Under the pieces are notes generated by a model that worked only from the letters and a program-made list of their open reading frames with translations, was not told the DNA's origin and did no database searches. The position numbers and the translations under genes were made by a program. 64,000 bases of DNA from an uncultured Flavobacteriales bacterium (lineage in GTDB: Bacteria > Bacteroidota > Bacteroidia > Flavobacteriales_G > Salibacteraceae): NCBI GenBank assembly GCA_913057205.1, contig CAJXNO010000005.1:1-64000 (forward strand), read 5' to 3'. Every line of letters begins with the position of its first letter. Within the stretch, counting starts at the first letter, position 1. Shown here one piece after another: positions 39,501 through 48,298 of this stretch.

Positions 39501-42328
39501 TCACATTGAATGAACAATTCACCGATGAATTGGCTGCCCTAGAGGCTGCATCGAGCAATGATTCTCCCGTGCTCTACAAGCAACAACGCGCAGATGCCCT
39601 AGATGATTGGGCCGATGAGTTGATGGGAGAGTTAGACGTATTAGCTGCTCAGATAAAGGCCGCACCAAGCATTGAACAACAGCGCATACTTGAACAAAAA
39701 GCTGCGCTTTTAGGAGAGATTAGATTGAGTAAAATGCAAGAGGCCACCGCCTTGAGGAAAGAGGTAACCGCCATTCAAGATGCAGAGCGAAACGCAACAG
39801 CAAGCCGAGACTTACAAGCTCAATTGAGTCCGTACGTTGAGGTGTACAACGCCAGTGCATTTCAGCAGATCGATGATCAAATACGCATGATACCTGATTC
39901 AACCCAGCGAAAAGCGCAATTGGAGACCTTGTATAAGAACTGGGCGGTAGGAATTCAAAACGAGAAACTCAAGACAGAAGCGCGCATGGTAAACTCCACC
40001 GACCCGAATAGGACAGTGGAATTTGAAAACAAGTTGACTGCCTTGAACCAAGCAAATCAACGCGTAGGTTTTGTACTTGACTCCCTCGAAGCTACGCAAG
40101 ACCTAGCTGGTCCGGGTGTTCCATCAGCTATTCAAGTGAAAGGAAGCGAGCGTTTTGAGGGCTACACTCCTGTGGAGGTAGAAGAAATCGACGCATTTAC
40201 AGAAAAGGCAGAAACCGAAGCATCTCAATTAGAGGATGTCCGGGATGAAATCACTGCACTTGAGTCTAGCCTGGAAGCGACAAAAAAGAAAAAAGAGAAG
40301 CGGGAGATTGAAGCAAGCATTGCTCAACGCAATGTGGAAGAGAAGAGCAGAGCGATGCGTTCTTCCTTTTATGCCGACGCTGCTATGAAACTCGCCGCAG
40401 TTGAAAGTCAACTTTTGACACTAGCGCCAGACGCACCACTACCCTCAGCCACTCAACGTGAACGAGCGGAAACGCTTCAAGCAGAAGCCAGCAAAGCCAC
40501 CGCAGCAGCAGGTGTGGCAATGGAACAAGCCTTAGCTATCAAAAAGCGAAAAGAACGCGAACCAGCCGTAGCCAAGGCAGAAAAACTACAAGCACAAGCT
40601 GGAATCCTTCGTGAGCAAGCAGACTTGGAGTTAAAACTAGCTGATGACATGGCTGCTGTTGAGCAAGAAGCCATCGAAACGAACTACATCGTTCTTCCCG
40701 CTTATGAAGTTGCTTTGCCAGCAACAAGAAAAACGCTCAATCCGAACGAACAATCAGACATCGAACAGACGGAAGAATTCCAATACTACGCGGGCGAGAA
40801 ACGACGCGCTGATTCCATCCGTCAGATCGCCACACAGCTAGAGGCAAGAGAAGCCCAACTCAACGCGCAAGCTCAACAAATCATGATGCGTTCTTCTAGC
40901 GCCCCAACCAGTGCTACCGATGGCCAAGACAAGTTGAGCCTGGCAGAAGCAGCCTACCGTCAATTCGATCAGGCAGACTCCATCAGCAAAGAAGTGGCAC
41001 GCTTAAAGCGACAAGCAACGTACACGGAGAATGAAGCCAACCGGGCTTTGCTGACCTTACCTCAAGAAGCCTACATGAACGTGATCGCCTACTACAATAC
41101 GGAGAGCACTGGATACGTGCCACCCGCTGTAGCCTTGGAAGAGTCCACAGGAAATACAGACGGCAACGAACTCGCTGAGAATACACCGGTAACAGATCAA
41201 TCGGAGCCTACCCCCGCTGCTAAGAGCGGTCGAACGCCTGAAGAAGTGGATCAACCAACACAAGACCCCTTCGCTCTCGATGCACCAAGAGAAGGAGATC
41301 GCAATGAACGTGTAAGGGTACAAGAAGACGTGCTTACCAATACGATCTTCGAACTGGATGAAACAACGCCAGCAAGCGAATACAACGAGCGAAACCCCAT
41401 TCCGATTGACCCTCCTATGCCGAGCGGCTTGATGTACAAGGTTCAGATCGGAGCATTCCGAAACCCAATCAGACAAGACATCTTTAAGGGCATCGCACCG
41501 ATCATGGGCGAACGTACCGCCTCCGGGTTTACGCGTTATACTGCAGGTGAATTCAACAACTTCGCAAGTGCAGACAACGCGAAGAACCGCATCCAGTCTT
41601 TGGGTTACAACGATGCATTTGTGGTAGCTTTCATGAATGGGCAACGGATCTCCGTAACCCAAGCCCGAGCGATTGAACGCGGTGAAGATGTTCAAATCGC
41701 AGCACAAACGCCAACCACCAACCCCACCCGTCCACCCCGTACTATGCAAACAAATCGCTTTATCAAGCAAGGACCCATCGAGGTACGCTCTGTAGAAAAC
41801 ATCGGCGGGTCGTTTTATACGGTTCAGGTGGGTGTGTTCAGTAGACCCGTTACTTCAGATAAGATCTTCAACATCACTCCCCTCCAGCAGGAAAATATGT
41901 CGAACGGGTTATACCGCTACACCACGGGTAAATTCGACAACCTGAACGATGTAAATCAAGCCAAGGATGAAGCACGTGCTCTGGGTGTAGTGGATGCCTT
42001 TGTAACGGCCTATCGAAATGGTCAACGCGTCACAATAGCTGCGATCTCAGGAGAAGCAAGTCAAGTAGGTACTGCAACAGTAGACCCTCAACCACAAACC
42101 GATGATATACGCTACCGCATTCGACTTGGAGTGTTCACAGATCGTGTACCGGTAGCTGTAGCGTCGAAAATCCTCAGCTTGAGCAGTGAAGGTGTAGACA
42201 AAGTAGATAACGGCGACGGCACAAAGAGCTACTTCTATGGTGAGTTCACTAGCAAGGCTCAGGCTGAGGCTCGTGCAGCGGAACTCCGACAAGACGGGGT
42301 AAGCGATGCCACGGTAATGGAACGTTAA
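36539..42328 (+). CDS. Giant PorE-like protein: TPR, beta-propeller, regulatory domain, coiled coil, three SPOR repeats
   Basis: A 1929-aa exported protein. In order: signal peptide (1 to about 26), TPR-like helices (about 30-160), a WD40-like/PD40 propeller (about 170-345, with EDFPFIHPEGDVLYFASKG and GGYDIFKS), a carboxypeptidase-regulatory-like domain (about 348-430), a very long A/E/K/Q-rich coiled-coil region (about 490-1560), and three SPOR-like repeats (about 1624-1704, 1754-1831, 1854-1929), each with YxVQ(I/V)GxF and a late NGQR or similar motif. The first three domains match the order in PorE of the type IX secretion system, whose C-terminus binds peptidoglycan through OmpA. Here SPOR would do so. 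Start is GTG at 36539, required for the signal peptide. Confidence 0.85.
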   Translation: MVNLQTNIHKLLLTLVLATSTMLGTAQESEEELNEYALELFEQEEYAAAAKTYSTLLSIRLQSAEYNYRYGACELFTAEDKEEALKYLKFACEQENPPALAYFYYGLGLHLNYQFDRAIAQYKKYKPLAGKKEREADLVDHYIEQCEQGKQLVSSFTDISVIQRTVLPRTDFYRNYDLSEFGGKIIVKPEDFMSEEDKKRDAKFLMYFQQEADLIYYASYSDKNETGKDLYVIQKLPGGDWSEAKRLDNTINTPYDEDFPFIHPEGDVLYFASKGHNSMGGYDIFKSTRRGDGSWTKPVNMEFAINTPWDDFMFITDLEEKAAWFASNRETSNTEVTVYRIGIERIPLDLTLIKGVFETEGSKKASITVEDMVQGKTVGVFVSNGATGEYLMDLKGSGQYKFIVEAEESNAVHTGIVEVPREKGLKQFRQEMNLLNNGGKEQLQIINHFDEPLEGEQLLTADILKKQASLSVNASEDDLQSSLQVLDNGTENESGSDGGLDPIAKMELAQRARDELAEEAQMMNKKAAALFAVAQEKYNSDEPEELAEASIAAELAGTYKNEANRRSTAVDQMDQLLAEMRSAEDNPDAYNAKYTQIAATQNNFKPVEKFDEKVENKLEQRLDPTITAHASKTAEVKDLEDDLTSIDEEIAYYRQEAENTKDETIKAELESQIQEAEKARPVKRIALDKAKKELETLSQQKQNAQRYLGMAGAMLAKAASEAPGITQEVSNVALNEMQQVMQRKATGNAALMAFLDPEEAEQSRKEELQASRLGQDDEEQTGDQDDQGVEGDEGADEVSEAIEDNGNLNNDNTGTSAAGDDEAGDLNAEIERIEAEASTPEVIQGDLETYFSNALEEAESAEDPIIAESNKAEVYDQWAENLALKIDSLERVKATTSDFVTIEELDADIAVLRAEQAEKETLAMESYQKVAALSDEAADQVAAADVEEASLTDTVVEDQTADTEASKENVPPIPAELLEEGTLPSGVVTLNEQFTDELAALEAASSNDSPVLYKQQRADALDDWADELMGELDVLAAQIKAAPSIEQQRILEQKAALLGEIRLSKMQEATALRKEVTAIQDAERNATASRDLQAQLSPYVEVYNASAFQQIDDQIRMIPDSTQRKAQLETLYKNWAVGIQNEKLKTEARMVNSTDPNRTVEFENKLTALNQANQRVGFVLDSLEATQDLAGPGVPSAIQVKGSERFEGYTPVEVEEIDAFTEKAETEASQLEDVRDEITALESSLEATKKKKEKREIEASIAQRNVEEKSRAMRSSFYADAAMKLAAVESQLLTLAPDAPLPSATQRERAETLQAEASKATAAAGVAMEQALAIKKRKEREPAVAKAEKLQAQAGILREQADLELKLADDMAAVEQEAIETNYIVLPAYEVALPATRKTLNPNEQSDIEQTEEFQYYAGEKRRADSIRQIATQLEAREAQLNAQAQQIMMRSSSAPTSATDGQDKLSLAEAAYRQFDQADSISKEVARLKRQATYTENEANRALLTLPQEAYMNVIAYYNTESTGYVPPAVALEESTGNTDGNELAENTPVTDQSEPTPAAKSGRTPEEVDQPTQDPFALDAPREGDRNERVRVQEDVLTNTIFELDETTPASEYNERNPIPIDPPMPSGLMYKVQIGAFRNPIRQDIFKGIAPIMGERTASGFTRYTAGEFNNFASADNAKNRIQSLGYNDAFVVAFMNGQRISVTQARAIERGEDVQIAAQTPTTNPTRPPRTMQTNRFIKQGPIEVRSVENIGGSFYTVQVGVFSRPVTSDKIFNITPLQQENMSNGLYRYTTGKFDNLNDVNQAKDEARALGVVDAFVTAYRNGQRVTIAAISGEASQVGTATVDPQPQTDDIRYRIRLGVFTDRVPVAVASKILSLSSEGVDKVDNGDGTKSYFYGEFTSKAQAEARAAELRQDGVSDATVMER

Positions 42329-42362
42329 CAGTGGCGCCCATCCAATGCATTCAGAAGTCTAT

Positions 42363-42370
42363 TATATTTG
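42363..42370 (+). promoter_or_regulatory. Candidate -7 element of clpS
   Basis: TATATTTG matches TAnnTTTG exactly, in the 47-base gap after the giant gene and 5-14 bases before the two candidate clpS ATGs. No TTG stands 19-23 bases upstream. Confidence 0.4.
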
Positions 42371-42375
42371 ACCTT

Positions 42376-42654
42376 ATGCGCTTCATGAACGAAACTCAAG
42401 AGGAGGTTGAAGTAAACCTAGAGCTCGACGCAAACGATGCGTTGATCCTATATAACGATGATGTGAACACCTTTGACCATGTGATTGAATCATTGGTGGA
42501 GGAATGCCGACACACCCCTGTACAGGCAGAACAAGTAGCCTGGATCGTGCACACAAAAGGCAAGTGCGATGTGAAGCACGGCACGTTCGAAAAGCTTCAC
42601 CCCATTTGCAAGCGTCTTCAGGAGCGCGGATTATCTGCCGTCATCGAATCATAA
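42376..42654 (+). CDS. clpS: ATP-dependent Clp protease adaptor ClpS
   Basis: A small adaptor (92 aa from 42376) that delivers N-degron substrates to ClpAP-type ATPases. The core LILYNDDVNTFDHVIESL, then HTPVQAEQVAWIVHTKGKC, is diagnostic. ATGs at 42376 and 42385 both follow the -7 box closely. An in-frame ATG at 42331 would precede it and is unlikely. Divergent from the usual prmA-clpS adjacency, it sits behind the giant gene. Confidence 0.93.
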   Translation: MRFMNETQEEVEVNLELDANDALILYNDDVNTFDHVIESLVEECRHTPVQAEQVAWIVHTKGKCDVKHGTFEKLHPICKRLQERGLSAVIES

Positions 42655-42663
42655 GCTTCGCAC

Positions 42664-43458
42664 ATGAAACGCATTGCCCTACTCGCTTTAACCTTTGTGC
42701 TTCTTTGGGCGTGCTCCAAGGTTCCCGTTACAGGAAGGCGTCAGCTGAACCTCCTTCCTGAATCCCAGTTGATGTCGATGAGCCTTACGCAGTACAAAGC
42801 CTTCTTGAATGAAAACAATACCGTCAGCGCTGGAAATGAACAAGCTGACATGGTACGGAGGGTAGGAGAACGCATCGCCGCCGCTGCCGAGACCTACCTG
42901 AAACGACATGCACAAAGCAGTCGCGTCAAAGACTTCAATTGGGAGTTCAACTTGGTCAATGACCCCACCGTTAATGCGTGGTGTATGCCCGGCGGAAAAG
43001 TAGTGTTTTACACCGGTATTCTTCCCGTCACTAAAGATGAAGCTGGATTAGCAGTAGTGATGGGACATGAAGTAGCCCATGCCATTGCGCGACATGGAAA
43101 TGAACGCATGAGTCAAGGTTTGGTGGCTCAGGCTGGCGGTATTGGATTACAGCTCGCTTTATCAGAAAAACCGGAGCTCACCCGAAACTTATTGCTTCAA
43201 TCCTATGGTGTGGGCAGCCAATTAGGGGTCTTGAAGTTTTCTAGGTTGCACGAAAGCGAAGCCGATCGCATGGGACTGATCTTTATGGCGATGGCGGGCT
43301 ACAATCCTGAAGTATCTGTAGACTTCTGGAAGCGTATGGCGGCACAAGGCGGCAGTGCCCCCCCCGAGTTCCTGAGCACGCATCCGCACAATGAAACCCG
43401 AATCCAAGACCTCAAAGCACACATGCCTGAGGCATTGAAGTACTACAAAGCAAAATAA
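42664..43458 (+). CDS. M48 family metallopeptidase, lipoprotein
   Basis: A 264-aa zinc protease related to the periplasmic proteases LoiP/BepA. The signal peptide ends in a lipobox (LLWAC, Cys at about residue 17), so it is probably a lipoprotein. The active site HEVAHAIARHG (HExxH) lies near residue 137, and the third zinc ligand is probably the Glu in HESEADRMG near residue 200. Only 9 bp separate it from clpS and 6 bp from nfeD, which points to one operon with floA. Confidence 0.93.
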   Translation: MKRIALLALTFVLLWACSKVPVTGRRQLNLLPESQLMSMSLTQYKAFLNENNTVSAGNEQADMVRRVGERIAAAAETYLKRHAQSSRVKDFNWEFNLVNDPTVNAWCMPGGKVVFYTGILPVTKDEAGLAVVMGHEVAHAIARHGNERMSQGLVAQAGGIGLQLALSEKPELTRNLLLQSYGVGSQLGVLKFSRLHESEADRMGLIFMAMAGYNPEVSVDFWKRMAAQGGSAPPEFLSTHPHNETRIQDLKAHMPEALKYYKAK

Positions 43459-43464
43459 TCAACC

Positions 43465-43923
43465 GTGAGCGCTACCATCGTCATCTTGCTTCTTGTGATT
43501 GCCATCGGATTGGTGATGATTGAGATTTTCTTGGTACCTGGAGTAGGTATCCCAGGAATTGCTGGAGCGATATTGATGTTGGTTTCGTTGTATCTGGCCT
43601 ACGAGGTTGGCACGGAGTTCGGACACTACACCTTGACCGGAACGGCAATTGCATCGGTTGGACTAGTGGTACTGGCCTTCCGCTCGAAGACCTGGGATAA
43701 GCTAAGCTTGAAATCAGGCATCGACGCAAAAGTGACCAATACTTCGATCGGCTTGAATATTGGAGATCAAGGTTCAGCTTCTAGTCGACTCAACCCGATC
43801 GGAAAAGCGCGCTTTGGTGACCGTTTTGTAGAGGTAAGTTCTAAAGGTGCGTACATTGATGCACAAAGCCAGATTGAAATCGTTAACATTGAGGGAAATA
43901 AAATCATCGTAAAAGAAATCTAA
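43465..43923 (+). CDS. NfeD-like protein (short NfeD1b type)
   Basis: A 152-aa protein with three N-terminal hydrophobic helices (about 1-70) and a C-terminal OB-fold domain (about 85-152: GDQGSASSRLNPIGKARFGDRFVEVSSKGAYI as an unbroken stretch, ending in NIEGNKIIVKEI). It lacks the ClpP-like protease domain of long NfeD. Short NfeD proteins are paired with flotillins in membrane microdomains, and FloA follows 6 bp downstream. The start is GTG at 43465, 6 bp after the M48 gene. Confidence 0.9.
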   Translation: MSATIVILLLVIAIGLVMIEIFLVPGVGIPGIAGAILMLVSLYLAYEVGTEFGHYTLTGTAIASVGLVVLAFRSKTWDKLSLKSGIDAKVTNTSIGLNIGDQGSASSRLNPIGKARFGDRFVEVSSKGAYIDAQSQIEIVNIEGNKIIVKEI

Positions 43924-43929
43924 TCGCAC

Positions 43930-44943
43930 ATGTTGTCAGGAATTGGTCTACTCGTTGTTGTTGTCATCCTATCCATCGTTGGACTATGGGTGCTGTTGTA
44001 TTTTGTACCTGTTGGACTCTGGTTCCAGGCGGTATTGACCGGAACAAGTGTTTCACTGTTGGAACTGATCTTCATGCGTTGGAGAAAAGTGCCGCCATCT
44101 GTGATCGTGAATGCCATGATCAATGCAAAAAAGGCCGGCTTAGAGATCTCTGCCGACAAATTAGAAGCGCACTTCTTAGCAGGTGGACACGTGCAGAATG
44201 TAGTCAATGCTCTGATTTCAGCGGATAAAGCAAACATCCCCCTCGACTTCAACATGGCCACCGCGATTGATCTTGCAGGTCGAGACGTATTTGAAGCGGT
44301 TACGATGTCCGTGAACCCTAAAGTGATCGACACACCACCCGTTACCGCTGTTGCCAAAGATGGTATTCAGTTGATCGCGAAGGCTCGGGTTACCGTACGC
44401 GCCAACATCAATCAGTTGGTGGGTGGTGCCGGAGAAGACACCATTCTCGCTCGTGTTGGTGAGGGTATCGTTACCTCCATCGGTTCGGCAGAAAGTCACA
44501 AATCGGTACTTGAAAACCCAGACTCCATCTCAAAGGTTGTACTGCAAAGGGGCCTTGATTCAGGAACGGCTTTTGAGATCCTTTCCATCGATATTGCTGA
44601 CGTTGATATCGGGAAGAACATCGGTGCAGAACTCCAGATCGATCAGGCCGAAGCGGATAAGAACATTGCCCAAGCCCGTGCAGAAGAACGTAGAGCCATG
44701 GCCGTAGCCCAAGAGCAAGAGATGAAGGCAAAAGCGCAAGAAGCGCGTGCCAAGGTGATCGAAGCAGAAGCCGAAGTGCCTAAAGCCATGGCGGAAGCCT
44801 TCCGAAATGGAAACCTCGGCATCATGGACTACCAACGCTACAACAACATCCAAGCGGATACCGAGATGCGCCAAGCAATCGCCAAGCCTGAAGATAAAGG
44901 GAACGAAGGCGAGAGCTCAAAGCCAAAAGGTAAAGGGAAGTAA
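43930..44943 (+). CDS. floA: Flotillin-like protein FloA
   Basis: A 337-aa SPFH-domain protein. An N-terminal hydrophobic hairpin (about 1-50) anchors it in the inner membrane, the SPFH domain follows (about 70-230, with [11 protein letters not shown]-like and [17 protein letters not shown] segments), and the C-terminal third is an A/E/K/Q coiled coil with flotillin-type EA repeats (about 235-300). Family members organise membrane microdomains. The C-terminus is charged (KPKGKGK). It is the last gene of the M48-nfeD-floA run; no terminator follows. Confidence 0.94.
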   Translation: MLSGIGLLVVVVILSIVGLWVLLYFVPVGLWFQAVLTGTSVSLLELIFMRWRKVPPSVIVNAMINAKKAGLEISADKLEAHFLAGGHVQNVVNALISADKANIPLDFNMATAIDLAGRDVFEAVTMSVNPKVIDTPPVTAVAKDGIQLIAKARVTVRANINQLVGGAGEDTILARVGEGIVTSIGSAESHKSVLENPDSISKVVLQRGLDSGTAFEILSIDIADVDIGKNIGAELQIDQAEADKNIAQARAEERRAMAVAQEQEMKAKAQEARAKVIEAEAEVPKAMAEAFRNGNLGIMDYQRYNNIQADTEMRQAIAKPEDKGNEGESSKPKGKGK

Positions 44944-45071
44944 ATCGTCTTCGCAGATTGCTTGATGCTGGGATCGAAGCGCCTCGGAAAGCGCTGTCCA
45001 GTAAGAAACCTATGCCAAAAAGAGTCAGCTCAGGTAGGGATGCTGGATTGGAAAAGAAGGTAGTTACAGGG

Positions 45072-45830
45072 CTATGCGCTAATGATCGCGGTGAACTGAT
45101 CTGCTTTCAAGGAGGCACCTCCGATCAACCCACCGTCTACATCGGGCTGCTGTAAAAGTGCCGCTGCGTTATCTGGCTTCATGCTTCCTCCATAAAGGAT
45201 TCGAACAACGGCTGCTCGAGCATCACCTTGTTGCTCCTTCACCCAGTTTCGGATGAACGCATGCATTTCTTGCGCTTGTTCTGGCGTGGCCGTCTCCCCT
45301 GTTCCAATCGCCCAGACGGGTTCGTAGGCGATGGTGATCTGATCCCATTCCGAATTATTCAAACCACTTAGTACCTCATGGAGCTGACGCTCTACCACAT
45401 CGAAGTGCTGTCCTGACTTTCGATCCTCCAAGACCTCCCCACAACAGAATACAACGTTCAGACCATGCTCTAGGCTGCGCTTCGTCTTTTCTAAAAGCAC
45501 CGCTCCATCTTCGTGGAAATAACTTCTTCGCTCTGAGTGTCCGACCAATGCATAATCGGCTCCTGCTACCTTAGCCATTGAGGCAGAAACTTCACCGGTA
45601 AATGCACCATCTGTAGTTGCTGCCACATCCTGAACACCGAGTTGAATTCCTGATGAGGCGTTTCGAAGAAACTCATGAGCATGTCGAGTGTAGAGGGCTG
45701 GCGGGAAGATCAGGACGTCCTTTTGATCCAGGTTACCATCCACCGCTTCGCAAAGCTCAGCGATCAAGGTCATCGCTTCATTAAAGTCAAGGTTCATCTT
45801 CCAGTTTCCGGCGATCAGTTTCTTTCTCAT
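45072..45830 (-). CDS. tpiA: Triose-phosphate isomerase
   Basis: A 252-aa TIM-barrel enzyme interconverting dihydroxyacetone phosphate and glyceraldehyde 3-phosphate. Catalytic features: Lys in AGNWKMN (residues about 7-13), His in VGHSERRSYF (about 98), Glu in AYEPVWAIGTG (about 168), and the phosphate loop ILYGGSMKPDN. The ATG at 45830 starts the conserved protein; a 31-residue in-frame extension to 45923 overlaps the permease gene and is not expected. A 25-bp gap separates it from the permease. Confidence 0.97.
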   Translation of the reverse strand: MRKKLIAGNWKMNLDFNEAMTLIAELCEAVDGNLDQKDVLIFPPALYTRHAHEFLRNASSGIQLGVQDVAATTDGAFTGEVSASMAKVAGADYALVGHSERRSYFHEDGAVLLEKTKRSLEHGLNVVFCCGEVLEDRKSGQHFDVVERQLHEVLSGLNNSEWDQITIAYEPVWAIGTGETATPEQAQEMHAFIRNWVKEQQGDARAAVVRILYGGSMKPDNAAALLQQPDVDGGLIGGASLKADQFTAIISA

Positions 45831-45855
45831 GCTGCAATAATAAAACGAGCGGACC

Positions 45856-46874
45856 TCATGCGGCTTTGATGCTTGGATTAAACTTCCAAAGGAACACCTT
45901 GGTAAACTCGTCTGTGACGACATAAACTGTGACGATCAGCAAGGTTACACCGGTGATCACAGGGAAATCTTGATGCTCGATGGCACTGAGCAGCAAGGTA
46001 CCAATGCCCTTGAAGCCAAAGACAAATTCTACGAACATGGCCCCTGCCATCAGAGAGGCAACCCAACCGGTAAGTGCTCCCAACATCGGTGCCATGGCAT
46101 TGATCAAAGCGTGTTTCAAGAACACCTGATGTTCCGAGAGTCCCTTGGCCCGCGCCGTGCGGATGTAGCTCTCATCCAATACTTCCACCATACTATTCCG
46201 CATGAGCTGCGTACTCACGGAGATCGGACGCACAGACAAGGCGAGCATCGGCAAGATCAAATGAGCCAACACCAACCGCTCCTCTTGGGCATATACATCG
46301 TAGGTAAAAAGGTTGCCAGTCACGGGCAGTCCGAAAACGCCATGCATCAGGTAGCCAATGGACCATGCAAGGAACATGGTTGCTACAAAGGATGGAACGG
46401 CTAAGCCAAAAGCATTCAACATTCGCACTACACGATCGATTAAGCCATTCCTTGAGCGAGCGGCGAGTATACCAAGGGGTATACCGATCAATCCGGTGAA
46501 AAGCAGGGTACTGAAAACCAAAACAAGGGTCTCTGGCAAGCCGTCCCAGATCAAATCGTTCACACCTCGCCGATCATGGCTGGATCTACCAAGGTAGGGG
46601 TACTTCAGATGCAGACTGCCACTGAAGACATCGATGGTAAACATGAATTCCACCCTGGGTGCAATTCGGAGGATCTAGCAAAACTTACGGGACTGATATC
46701 GTTGATGAAAGCAGCGTAACGATGCAGAACAGAGGGCTCATCACCTCCTCCGTAAGAAATGGCTTCGCTGCGTGATGGGATGGCTTCAAAGACAACGAAC
46801 AACAAACTTGCGACCATGAAGACGGTCAAGACCATCTTGAGCAGGACACGAGAGAGTTGTATCAGTGATTGCAC
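45856..46874 (-). pseudogene. ABC transporter permease (DppB/OppB type), frameshifted
   Basis: Two overlapping frames encode one permease. The 5' part (46605-46874, GTG start directly after the BT_3928 stop) gives the first membrane helix and FINDISPVSF. The 3' part (open from 46674 to 45856) gives PYLGRSSHDRRGVNDLI, the permease helices and the ABC-interaction loop around YIRTARAKGLSEHQVFLKHA. Related flavobacterial permeases join these segments in one frame. The frames differ by one base and are both open only in 46606-46674, so one base lost or two gained there breaks the gene. It may be a real pseudogene or a sequencing error. No binding protein, second permease or ATPase is adjacent. Confidence 0.8.
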
Positions 46875-48221
46875 CTAACGAAAATAGGACGCTTTTAGCT
46901 CTTCGTAGGTAGGCAGGTCATTATAATGCCACTTACCGACCACGGTTCCTTCTTTTAGCAAGACCAATCCAGGGTTGGATCGTATGATCGTCTTCAACAT
47001 GGTTGCATCACCCGTAAGGATGTCATAGCTTACTTGATTGGCGTGACGATAGCCGTTCACCTCGCCGTATACGTTCGCTGCTAAGCCATACATGTACGGA
47101 CCACCATCCGGATCGTTCATCGCTCCTTCATTGATCGCATTGAGCTTTTGCTGTACCTCTTCCGAAGCCTTCGTAATGTCATAAGTGATCGCCAATAGCA
47201 TGAACGGCTCAGCTAGAATATCCTCCGTGAGGTCATTACCATCCATGTCTTCCAATACGAAGTCGTGAATCGGAGGCTCACACCCTTTCGAAATGAGTTC
47301 GGTTTCGCGGTCAACGAATTCTGCACCTGGGATGTTCCAAGGTTCTTCTTCGGTGGTGTAGCTTTTGGTCTCACCGCCGACTTTATAATACCACGTGTCT
47401 TTGTAAACGTCTTGAGGCGCATCGGGCGGACACTCCTTCAATTCAGCAATGTTGTTACCGATCTTATAAGGTCTAAAATCCTTGATCGGGAGGTGCCAGT
47501 AGCAATACAAGCTGAACCCTAAGCTCACCACTGTTGCTCCAAGCGCCATGACCCAGTCGCGGGTATCAGACTGCATCACTTGTTTGATCGCCAACAAAAG
47601 GGCAAAGGTCACAAGGGCAAACCAGATCGGGAATACCCATCCAACCACCCCAAGGGCAAAGATCGCGATCAAGGCACCCGAAATGCTCAGGTTGATCGCA
47701 TCGGTTCGGATGCCCTCTGGTTTGATGTTCTTGTAATCGATGAAGATGATGATGGTGAAGATCATCAAGACCACATCCTTCGCGAACGACTGCCATGGAG
47801 TGAGCTTAATGGCATCACCAAAACAGCCACAGTCTTTCATGTAACTGATGTCTTCCCGAGCCGTGAATCCGAATAAGCCCTCGAAGAAACCGGTGGTAGC
47901 TGATTGTGGGTTATCAAAGAACCAGTTGGCCACAGCCGTATATCCCGTGAGGAAAGTGAAGAAGATCATCAGGAGTAGAAGCGACCAAGAGGCCAATTTC
48001 ATCCGTGCACCGAAAAGCACTGCCACACCCAGAACGATCTCGGCTACGCACACCAATATGCTCAGTTCTAGCGCCCATGGATCTAACCAAGGCATGTTGA
48101 ACACACCTGGTGCGAAATAGTCATTGAGTTTGTAAGAGAACCCAACAGGATCATTCGCCTTGATGAGTCCAGATACAATGAAAAGGGAACCAACGAGTAA
48201 GCGAGAAATTCGGCTTAGCAT
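46875..48221 (-). CDS. BT_3928 family DoxX/MauE-like membrane protein
   Basis: A 448-aa protein with an N-terminal DoxX-type four-helix membrane domain (about 1-135; GSLFIVSGLIKANDPVGFS, then the CGCFGDA motif at about 133), further hydrophobic helices to about residue 245, and a soluble C-terminal part (about 260-448) that ends with a thioredoxin-like pattern (NPGLVLLKEGTVVGKWHYND) but lacks a CxxC pair there. In Bacteroidetes it usually lies between DUF1599 and tpiA. Its role is unproven; related DoxX/MauE proteins handle redox partners in the membrane. ATG start; zero gap to the permease. Confidence 0.88.
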   Translation of the reverse strand: MLSRISRLLVGSLFIVSGLIKANDPVGFSYKLNDYFAPGVFNMPWLDPWALELSILVCVAEIVLGVAVLFGARMKLASWSLLLLMIFFTFLTGYTAVANWFFDNPQSATTGFFEGLFGFTAREDISYMKDCGCFGDAIKLTPWQSFAKDVVLMIFTIIIFIDYKNIKPEGIRTDAINLSISGALIAIFALGVVGWVFPIWFALVTFALLLAIKQVMQSDTRDWVMALGATVVSLGFSLYCYWHLPIKDFRPYKIGNNIAELKECPPDAPQDVYKDTWYYKVGGETKSYTTEEEPWNIPGAEFVDRETELISKGCEPPIHDFVLEDMDGNDLTEDILAEPFMLLAITYDITKASEEVQQKLNAINEGAMNDPDGGPYMYGLAANVYGEVNGYRHANQVSYDILTGDATMLKTIIRSNPGLVLLKEGTVVGKWHYNDLPTYEELKASYFR

Positions 48222-48298
48222 ATCTACACAGTTTAAGTGCTAGCAAAAATACAGGCGAAGCCTAAGCGAACGATTCGATTAACAGGTGATTAACGCTC

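Noticed and set aside
41057-41770. 237-codon minus-strand ORF inside the giant gene
   Set aside because: It is antisense to the well-supported SPOR region, with cysteine/arginine-rich shadow-type composition and no domain.
44944-45071. Possible small gene between floA and tpiA
   Set aside because: A 65-codon plus-strand frame here runs into tpiA antisense, and the composition is unremarkable. I see no RNA hairpin either.
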